Origin: Rhyacophila brunnea
Lineage: Eukaryota; Arthropoda; Insecta; Trichoptera; Rhyacophilidae
Reading direction: 5' to 3'
Length of the DNA: 64,000 bases
Assembly: GCA_022495005.1 (NCBI GenBank)
Contig: JAGYXB010000687.1
Location: forward strand, 2,232,001 to 2,296,000
Made by a program: the position numbers and the translations under genes. Below the pieces are notes generated by a model. It was not told the origin of the DNA, made no database searches, and saw only the letters and a program-made list of their open reading frames with translations. Each line of letters starts with the position of its first letter. Position 1 is the first letter of the stretch. Shown piece after piece: positions 55,717-64,000 of the stretch.

Positions 55717-56808
55717 GTATAGACTTCATGATTGATTAAATTTAGGTAGATAAAGCAGAGTCATAACGACCAAGTAACTTATTTGATTGTTTTTAGTAAT
55801 AAAACAACCATAAGACTTTTGAATGAGTTATTACAGTTATTGAAATTAACCAGAAATATTATGTAAGTATAAAATTACCATTTTTGACTACTAATTTCCC
55901 ATGAAATTAAGGTAGGCCTTTTGTTTTGTATGTATTGTTTTAAAATGTAACAAACAATGAATAATGTTTCCCCTAGAACAGGCAAGAACAAAACAGTTTA
56001 ATGTTAAAATATTTAATACGTAAATTACAAAAACTAATTGGTAAGCCATGTTATAAACAATATCGCGCCATTCTGCACGATTTTTCGATCTTTGATAACG
56101 CGTAGCGCTATAAATATATTTTTTATAGCGTGTCATCCGAGACATTGTTACGTTTTAATAGGTTCACGCCACCGTGAACACCCTGTACTAATCAAGGTAC
56201 GTTGCCCAACGAATCTATTTCTAAAGATCGTTAAAAATAAACCCACCATTTAAATATTTATAATAATATTATATCGGGCTTGTCAAAATGTCTCCGTACC
56301 AAGTCGAACGCGGCACTGTGTCGTCGGCGTACCGGATTTTCTACGAAAAATAATAATCTATTTTTATGAAACGTTTTAAATCATTATCTCAACGTTTTTT
56401 TTTGAATAAATTGTTTTTCCTAATTCAATAAAAAATATATCAAATTAATCGGCGACGTTTCATATAATATTCATATTCAACCTGCTTTATTTGATAAAAC
56501 AGAAAACTGTAAAAGATTTTTTTTCAAGACACCAGACATAAATCATGATAAGTAGAATGTATGAAAAACGTATAGGGTTCAAAAAAGTAATGTTCGAAAT
56601 ACAATTTATGAAGATAAATGAATATATACACGATTTTAGTTATGGTATAATATATTATATGAATATATATCGAAGTATTTATGGCCATAGGTATCTTACA
56701 AGTTGATACAGGTGATGAATCTGTTTCTCATGTTAATGCTGAATAGTAAACGACACACGTAGTACCTACCTACTTAAAACTATGTACCTATGTACGTATA
56801 CCTTAAAG

Positions 56809-57408
56809 CACAGGTTCTTAAACTTATTTTGATCACCGCCCACTTCTTTACTTTAATCTAATGTAAAGGATGAATCTGATGCATTTCGATGAGTTTGCTA
56901 GTATCAGGCTCGAATTCGCTTAAAAACAGCCGTAAGTCGCGTTCAGTAACTTCCGGCCGATTTCTCTTTTTAGTTAGCAACGTTGCTACAGCACTAAATC
57001 CACGTTCACACAAATACGACAATGGGAATGCTATCAGAAATCGTTGAACAACCGACCATAACCTAGGGTACAGTAGAGAGATTCGCTCCTGCAGCCAAAA
57101 TTCTTGGTAGCCATTCTTGAATTTATTTTTTAATTCTTCGTTTGTTGTCAGTTCTATAAGTTCTTCTAACTGGGATGATCCTGCTGTGTGTTACATATGA
57201 AAAAGGATCTAACACCCTGTCTGGTATGTCCATGTTTAAAATCTCAAGTGGTGTCGTGTCTAGATAAATAATAGATAAATAGAATTTGTCAGCCCTCGCC
57301 CCTGAATATTTCCTTAATGCCCCCTATTTATTTTTGAGCCTTATACTGTCCCCCTGAAAGCCTCCAGCGCCCACAAGGGGGCGTAATGGCCCACTTTGAG
57401 AAAGACTG
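56809..57408 (-). mobile_element. hAT element, 600 bp, with transposase C-terminal relic and 8-bp duplication
   Basis: CCTTAAAG flanks both sides exactly (56801-56808, 57409-57416). Ends CACAGGTTCTTAAACTT and (reverse complement) CAGTCTTTCTCAAAGTG are similar inverted repeats. A minus-strand frame ending at a TAG at 56858 reads ERISLLYPRLWSVVQRFLIA, FPLSYLCERGFSAVATLLTK, KRNRPEVTERDLRLFLSEFE: the hAT dimerisation domain with the LCERGFSA motif, of ZBED5/SCAND3 type. The open stretch is about 100 codons with no start Met, so it is a relic. Confidence 0.9.
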
Positions 57409-57729
57409 CCTTAAAGTGTTTAAGTGTAATATATTGGAAAGAATAATAGTAAAAGCGCAACACCTGGATTGTGTTAAAGTATTATTTTACCTTTTAGGAA
57501 TAACTAGGGTTTACGGTTTCGGGATCATGTAGATCTGGTCCATTTCCTGATAATGAAATTTCGGGATTCGTTTGTAGAAAATGTTGAATAAAAGACATCC
57601 TCCCGTTTTCTCGTTAAGGTGACGCATCAGTGAAACGCCAAATAATGTTCAACTGTACGCGCGACGAAAATTTGTACTTGCTTCGCATTCATTGAGAAAA
57701 CGTGGAGTCGGACGCACGTCACTTTGCTG

Positions 57730-57990
57730 CGTGATGGCGACGGGCCAATTAATTCTAAACTCGTGTAAAGATGACTAAAAACTTTACCCATTTACTTTAA
57801 AAAGCAAACATGTCAATGAATATATTATTATTGATACTAATAGAATAATAAACAGAACATAAAATGGACGTATGTTGGATTTATATGAGAAATAATATTT
57901 CGTTTGACAGGCGTCATTTTCACCCGCGACCCGCAATCCGCACATCGCCTAGCAACGATCTTTTTAGACCGTGCCTCAACTAATGCATGG
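57730..57990 (-). mobile_element. pogo/Tigger-like fragment (interior)
   Basis: The reverse complement matches about 10860-11130 inside the Tigger-like element of intron 13, including AAAAGATCGT, GGCGATGTGCGGATTG and AAACGTTTTTAGTCATCTTT-like sequence. No TIR remains. Confidence 0.65.
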
Positions 57991-58076
57991 CCTTAAGTAA
58001 AATATTATATGAACAAAAAATATTTAAACCATATAAAAATATTACCAACCTTCCAAAGATCTTCATTACCTGCATA

Positions 58077-58130
58077 CAGTGGTTTTCAAACTTTTTGCGT
58101 GAGCGAAGAAGTTTCTAAAATTTTCTTTTC
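58077..58130. mobile_element. hAT-type terminal repeat, single end
   Basis: CAGTGGTTTTCAAACTTTTT followed by GCGTGAGCG is a typical hAT end, close to that at 16223. The partner end was not found nearby. Confidence 0.45.
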
Positions 58131-58634
58131 ATTAAAATCGTTATGTACGTTATAATATTTATCAGCACTCTGTCTGTAACGCATACGTTATTTCTCTATA
58201 CAATACCCACGTTGCATCCCTCTCATGAATAGTGCATTTAATCTCTTAGTCACGTATATTATGTATTTCGCTCACGCGCATTGATATGAAAAACGATGTG
58301 TTCTTTAGTTATGAATATTGTTACCCTATCTATATGTATTGTTTTGATTATGATAGTACCTATTATTGTTTGGTGAAAAATATTATATAATATAATAGCG
58401 CCTGCACACGTGCATGGATTTACTGGCACCGATAGTATGTAAATTAAACTATCGCGATAATAACTGTTTACAGTTACAGCTGAACATTCAGCTATGAAAA
58501 GGTAATCGTAGGTTAACCAGGGTTCATTTTGCTTTAGCAATTTTATTAGAAAAGGATTTTCTTGATTTCAATAGTTTATTGTCGCAAGACAGCTCAATCA
58601 GACTTTCTTCTTTCTCTTTTTTTGTTAATTTAAT

Positions 58635-59320
58635 AATTTCAACTGTATTAATTAATAAATATGTATCTGAAAACATTAAAAAATATTTTTTTTAAAGTCA
58701 AAGATAAACTTACAATAATTGTAAAAAAATGTAATAAAATGTGAATTTGTTGCAGGGTCAAATCTTATTATTACATTATATTTTATGGTTATATTTATTA
58801 TTAAAATTTAGTTTATTAAGTTTCCAATTTTCAACGTTTAGATTTTTGACTAATTCATCGTTTTAATATTTTTTATATTTATTTTATTAATAAATATTTT
58901 TATAAAAATATAAATGTGTATAACTTGAAATTCTTTTTATTTATATCCTATGTGGTTAAAGTTGAAGTAACAAACAACTGATAAAAATGTGAGTAAAACA
59001 TATTTATAAGTACCTAGTAATCATTTTATTATGTGTCAGGTCATTGTTTTGCGAAAAAATTGGAATTGTACATATTGAAAAACTCCGAGGATCGATCGAT
59101 TTAATGCTCTGTTTGATGATACTTTCGCATACATCTAATCTCTTTCGTTCGCCCAGTTTTAACGTGAATAATATATGTTTGTGCTGACACGTAATACATA
59201 AATGTGTCATTATAAATAAGTGATTATAGGCTTTATTTATAAAATTAAGTCTTAATACAAAAAATAAATAAATAATAAAAATAATTTTCTGTAATTTCTG
59301 TTTGCGAAAACCACGTATGT
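58635..59320 (+). repeat. AT-rich repeat family R, copy 2 (left arm of inverted repeat)
   Basis: Contains the shared ATGTATCTGAAAACATTAAA, GCAGGGTCAAATCTTATTAT, GACTAATTCATCGTTTTAAT and, further right, CTCCGAGGATCGATCGATTT and TCTTTCGTTCGCCCA. The whole segment recurs as the reverse complement at 61010-61700. Confidence 0.8.
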
Positions 59321-60049
59321 CTAAAATAAATTAGTCACGTAATACTACCTACCACGTTATGTAGGCACAATAAATGAAACGATTCTGCTTGTAATGTAAA
59401 AGAGAAGAATGTCTGAGTGCATCATTTATCTTCATCTGCTGATGTCTCGGAATACTTATTTTTTGGAATGAGCGACCAAACAGGGGTCCGGCATTCGTGG
59501 CATGACGCCCAGTTTTTTCAGAGATTAAAAAAAATATGAGAAAATATACGAGACTATTCGCCCTCTCTTGGTTTAAAACAGTTGTATTTTTTTGCCCCTG
59601 TGGGCAGTTTTTGTAACCTTTTTTATTTGAGTAGCGAGAAAAATTAAACGCTCGAAAAAGACTCTACGAGTTTTTATATTATATAGTATCTATATTGTAA
59701 ATATAAAATAAACATTTGAACAGGCGAGAGCATAATGCAAACAAGTGCACTGAATATCATGTTGGATAAATTAAAATTAAATTGATGTTTTCATAATGCT
59801 GTAAACACAAGCACAGCAAAATGCAACACGACTAATAGAAAATTTAACTAAGATATACCTACATTCTAAATTATGCAAATATTTTTTTCTATACACATAT
59901 TATATTTTTAATTAAATAGGTAACAAATATTTTAAATATTACAGTTTATAATTGCGTAAAAATAATTATTAATGCAAAGAGAAAATGGTCGGGAATACAA
60001 CACTTCGATACAATAATTAAGGCGATGTCTTTACCTAGCAGAGGCATCT

Positions 60050-61010
60050 AGCGGAAAAATACGAAGCTTGCAATTTGAGACATTTTTTTGATAATTTATA
60101 ATGTAAACTGTGTTAATATGTATCTGACAACATTAAAAAGGAACATATTTTTTATTTTAAGTCTAAGATAAACTTACAATTATTGTACAAAATGTAATGA
60201 AATGTGAAGTTATTTAATTGGACCCCATTTTATGTCATATTTATTATGAAAATTTAGTTTATTAAGTTTTCTAAACATCACCTAAGAGATTTTTCACTAA
60301 TTCATAGTTTTAATATTTTTTATACAATTATAAACACGTTGAAAATAAAGTTTAGATATACAATTAGGTTTATAATAGGTACTAAACTTTATTTTGAACT
60401 CAAAGATTCTGTTCAAATCCGTTTAAATACAAAACTGGTTCTAATTTTAAATTAAAATCATGGGAATAGGTAGGTACAGTGCAATATTATTGTTGATAAT
60501 AATTTATATTAATTATATTATAGTAGGTATTCGGATTATTTAAGTGATAAAATAATTTATTAAGGGGGAGACGCATGCTAGCAGAGAACCTAACGGAAAA
60601 ATACGAAGCTTGCAATTTGAGATTTTTTTTGATAATTTACAATTTCAACTGTAGTAATTAATACATATGTATCTGAAAACACTAAAAACATTTTAATTTT
60701 TTTTTAATTTAAAGATAAACTGGCAATTGTAAAAAAATGTAATAAAATGTGAATTCGTTGCAGGGTCAAATCTTATTATTGCATTATATTTTATGGTCAT
60801 AATTATCAATAAAATTTAGTTTATTAAGTTTTGATTTTTATGTGGTGTAGATTTTTGACTAATTCATCGTTTTAATATTTTTTATATATATTTTAAAAAA
60901 CATCGATTTTTATAAAAATATAAATGTGTATAACTTGAAATCTTTTTTATTTATATCAACTCGAGCTTCAATATTGTGACCATGCCTAAAATAAAATTTG
61001 ACAGAAATTA
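60050..61010 (+). repeat. AT-rich repeat family R, copies 3 (60050-60400) and 4 (60588-61010)
   Basis: Both begin CGGAAAAATACGAAGCTTGC. Copy 4 includes GCAGGGTCAAATCTTATTAT and GTGGTGTAGATTTTTGACTA and runs straight into the inverted copy 5, so 60588-61700 is largely an inverted repeat. Confidence 0.75.
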
Positions 61011-61700
61011 CAGAAAATTATTTTTATTATTTATTTATTTTTTGTATTAAGACTTAATTTTATAAATAAAGCCTATACTCACTTATTTATAATGACACAT
61101 TATATTATTCACGTTAAAAATGGGCGAACGAAAGAGATTAGATGTATGCGAAAGTATCATCAAACAGAGCATTAAATCGATCGATCCTCGGAGTTTTTCA
61201 ATATGTACAATTCCAATTTTTTCGCAAAACAATGACCTGACACGTAATAAAATGATTACTAGGTACTTATAAATACGTTTTACTCACATTTTTATCAGTT
61301 GTTTGTTACTTCAACTTTAACCTCATAGGATATAAATAAAAAAATTTCAAGTTATACACATTTATATTTTTATAAAAATATTTATTAATAAAATAAATAT
61401 AAAAAATATTAAAACGATGAATTAGTCAAAAATCTACACCACATAAAAATCAAAACTTAATAAACTAAATTTTATTGATAATTATGACCATAAAATATAA
61501 TGCAATAATAAGATTTGACCCTGCAACGAATTCACATTTTATTACATTTTTTTATAATTGCCAGTTTATCTTTAAATTAAAAAAAAAAATAAAAAATCTT
61601 TTTAGTGTTTTCAGATACATATTTATTAATTACTACGGTTGAAATTGTAAATTATCAAAAAAATCTCAAATTACAAGCTTCGTATTTTTCCGTTAGGTGC
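61010..61700 (-). repeat. AT-rich repeat family R, copy 5 (inverted, most complete)
   Basis: Reverse complement of copies 2 and 4, ending TACAAGCTTCGTATTTTTCC. A frame of about 50 codons starting MGERKRLDVCES (61120 on the plus strand) is also open in copy 2 on the minus strand. The copies are so alike that this says nothing about selection. Confidence 0.78.
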
Positions 61701-61759
61701 CTCTTTTCGCCTCTGATAGTATAAGCATCCCCCTTAAGGTGAATTAAACGCCTACCAGA

Positions 61760-62000
61760 GACACCTAGCGGAATAATGTGAAGTTTGAAATTTGAGACAA
61801 TTTATTGATATTTTTGAATTATAAAAAAGTGAGAACCCGTTAAAGGATTCCAACTTATTATTATATAATATTATTTGTGTTTATCGTTAAATTTTATCTA
61901 CAGCAAAAATATTTTTGAATAATAAAATTCATAGTTTTAACGAAATTTATATTTTTATTTAAAATAACATAGATTTTTATAATGTACAATAATGTACATT
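61760..62000 (+). repeat. AT-rich repeat family R, diverged copy 6
   Basis: Begins CTAGCGGAATAATGTGAAGT and TTGAAATTTGAGAC, a diverged form of the family start, then loses similarity. Confidence 0.5.
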
Positions 62001-62169
62001 TCAATCTTTTCAAGAGATTCAGTGTATACCTTGGTGATACTTAATTCATAACAATTTATAAAATTTATTTATCACTTGGTATTCATCATATTAAAATATA
62101 TTATTAATGCGACACTTATTTCGCCCACACCTTATTACTTCAATACTTATATTTTTTTCATTGGCTTTT

Positions 62170-62275
62170 CGACGCAATATGGACCTGGGCCACCTCACAA
62201 AAGAGGTTTAACATATATTTTTTTTACGAGAACTGGATGTTAGCCATTTGATCGATTTATTAAGTCGTGCAAATG
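62170..62275 (-). mobile_element. SINE family 1 fragment (inverted)
   Basis: The reverse complement reads AAATGGCTAACATCCAGTTC, TCGTAAAAAAAAT and AACCTCTTTTGTGAGGTGGC, in the order of the SINE body at 40030-40110. Confidence 0.5.
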
Positions 62276-62549
62276 TACATCACGTAGTTACAGCAAAAAC
62301 TGTATCGTATTGATAATTGACCAAATACCATAATAATATTAATTAAATTGATAATATTGATTTGAAAATAATCTAAATGTATAAAAGCTTTTTAATGTTT
62401 TTTATGAAGTTCATCTGATATGTGCCTAAATAAAATTTGTTTTTGGAAGAGGAGCAACATAAATTTGTTAAATAAAATATAAAAACCTCTTGGATAGGTG
62501 AATAAATTCTCACCAACCCGAGGTAAATTTAGACGTTACAAAAAAAACT

Positions 62550-63236
62550 AAAACTCTGACGCCGAGCGATTTTGTGTCTTACGGCTTCTGTGACTTACAA
62601 TGGAAAGGTAGGTAACGTAACATAGAGACCAACCGATATTGATCGAATTCCGTCGCAGTGAGCGAGACAGAACCACTGCAGAGAGAACAGCCCGCGACTC
62701 TTGCAATGAGTCGGAAAGAGACATCCGAACGCAATTCATTAGGTTATATTATTTATATTTGCGAAAAAAACAGTGCTAATAATTATTACAGGAGTACTTT
62801 TGATTGTTTGTTATCTGTGTGAGTGTATTGTCTGAGATGTTTTTGATGTGTGCGTGTTTAATGGATGTTTAAACGTGCGGTGGTGTTTTCTAAGTGTTGG
62901 TTGGTGAAGTAATGTAGGCGTCTGCTACGTTGTCGTAGAAGGGCGCTACGATCGGCGTAGATGCTGGCCTACAGCGACGCCTCGTCTACACACGGCGCCT
63001 GGTCGAACGCTGTGCGTCGCGTCTCGCAAATTTCTCTCGCGCTCATCTCGGACAGATACCTCGCAGATGAGTCTCCATACCTCGTACCGCAGTAACAGTG
63101 GCCGTGTATAATTGATAATCAAAGGTGCGAGGGATCGTGCGGGAAAGGGTGGTTTACCCTGTTCAGGGGTGTCTGGGGACAGAAGGTATCCGCGCCCTCC
63201 GAGGCGCCCGTAGTGCCATGTAGAACCGTGCGAAGG
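62550..63236 (+). promoter_or_regulatory. GC-rich promoter / 5'UTR candidate
   Basis: G+C rises from about 62560 and peaks at 62930-63240. The stretch precedes a short ATG exon and lacks long convincing ORFs on the plus strand. Upstream ATGs such as ATGTAG at 63219 would be tiny uORFs. Promoter status is inferred from composition and the donor downstream. Confidence 0.4.
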
Positions 63237-63257
63237 ATGCTGGACAAGCCCAAAGTG
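63237..63257 (+). CDS. Candidate short first coding exon (7 codons) of an unidentified plus-strand gene
   Basis: ATG with A at -3 encodes MLDKPKV and then meets donor gtacgt in phase 0. The frame is open back to a TAA at 63093 without another Met, so this is the first possible start in that frame. The gene body would lie right of the window. A 121-codon minus-strand frame over the same bases is probably a shadow of the GC-rich sequence. No protein family can be assigned from seven residues. Confidence 0.38.
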
Positions 63258-64000
63258 GTACGTTAATTTTTTAATATTCACACACCCTAACATAACTCTC
63301 AACGTACACATATTAAACCATTACCCACCACACATAACAAACATGAAAAAATAATTATCATATGTTTATTCAAACTTATGTATACATAATAATATTAGGA
63401 AAGTAAGTACATACTTCAATAAATTGGTCAATCACTTTTTCTATATATACACACACCCTAAAAACAAAACTTTAAAATGTCAAAGATTCCAAACAAAACT
63501 GTGTAATATATAATAATTATCTATTGTCATAATGTGTTTATTCAGGCTTGTGCATAATAATATAGGGTGGGTTAGTTAGTACTTTTTTAGATATGGGATA
63601 CGTCAGGTGACATCATAAAACGCAAGTGGGTCAAGGGTTTTCCTAGTCTCCGGGTCCTACCTCTATTATTAAGGCAATTTAGGTGAATATTTTTGACGTC
63701 ATAAATCATAATAATATATATATGTTAAATGATTTATGTTATAATATTATGTCGCGATATTATAATTTAAGTGTCAAATGAGTACATAAAACTATCTATT
63801 TATAAATTTAAAAAATTAGACGTTCATTCTCTAAAATTACTAATACTATTTTACGGCTAAGCGAGTATACGATCAAAATAATTGCAAATCCAAAAGGGTC
63901 TAAGTGATGTTTTGACGATTACTTTATTCATGATAAATTTTAATAATTAGATTTTCATTCTTTAAAATTACTTATAATATTTTACGGTTAAAAAAGTCTA
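63258..64000. other. AT-rich sequence to window end, probably intron
   Basis: Composition drops sharply after the donor at 63258. No coding block was recognised. Confidence 0.4.

Noticed and set aside
59004..59210. Conserved peptide MGERKRLDVCES in two inverted copies (also at 61120)
   Set aside because: The two copies are nearly identical DNA from a recent duplication, so an open frame in both is not evidence of coding.
62946..63311. Minus-strand ORF of 121 codons
   Set aside because: It lies in GC-rich sequence over a plausible plus-strand 5'UTR and first exon, and matches no known domain.

Overview
The window looks like AT-rich nuclear DNA from an insect. It has long introns, GT-AG splice sites and many transposon remnants (RTE-like LINEs, tRNA-derived SINEs, hAT, pogo/Tigger, piggyBac-like, Penelope-like and Helitron-like pieces). 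The species cannot be fixed from the sequence alone. The frequent TAATATTATAATAT and TACCTACC strings are compatible with a hemipteran such as an aphid, but that is only an impression.

Region 1 (1-25 kb, minus strand) is a single large gene: the N-terminal and central part of a DOCK-C (Zizimin-related; vertebrate DOCK6/7/8, fly Zir) guanine-nucleotide exchange factor. I joined 21 coding exons from an ATG at 24972 down to 553. All 20 junctions keep phase, giving about 1232 codons. The window holds the N-terminal region, the DHR1/C2 domain and most of the central helical scaffold. The catalytic DHR2 domain would lie to the left, outside the window. The introns hold many mobile elements, several with exact ends and target-site duplications.

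Region 2 (25-37 kb) is intergenic or far-upstream sequence. It holds LINE remnants, a piggyBac-like MITE, a GC-richer unassigned block, an antisense RTE retrotransposon fragment with a recognisable reverse transcriptase, and a 400-bp TIR element.

Region 3 (36.8-64 kb) has two GC-richer stretches on the plus strand (about 36.9-37.35 kb and 62.55-63.26 kb). Each ends in a very short ATG-started coding exon followed at once by a good donor site (5 and 7 codons, both phase 0). They may be alternative first exons of one gene whose body lies right of the window. Between them lie SINEs, two hAT elements with 8-bp duplications, a 2.6-kb tandem array that seems to derive from the 3' end of an RTE LINE, a Helitron-like terminus, and an AT-rich repeat family arranged as a large inverted repeat.

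There is no prokaryotic operon, CRISPR array or rRNA. No convincing functional tRNA gene was seen. The most unusual structures are the 1.6-kb near-palindromic foldback in DOCK intron 11, the LINE-derived satellite with a higher-order period, and the clustered inverted AT-rich repeat near 58.6-61.7 kb.
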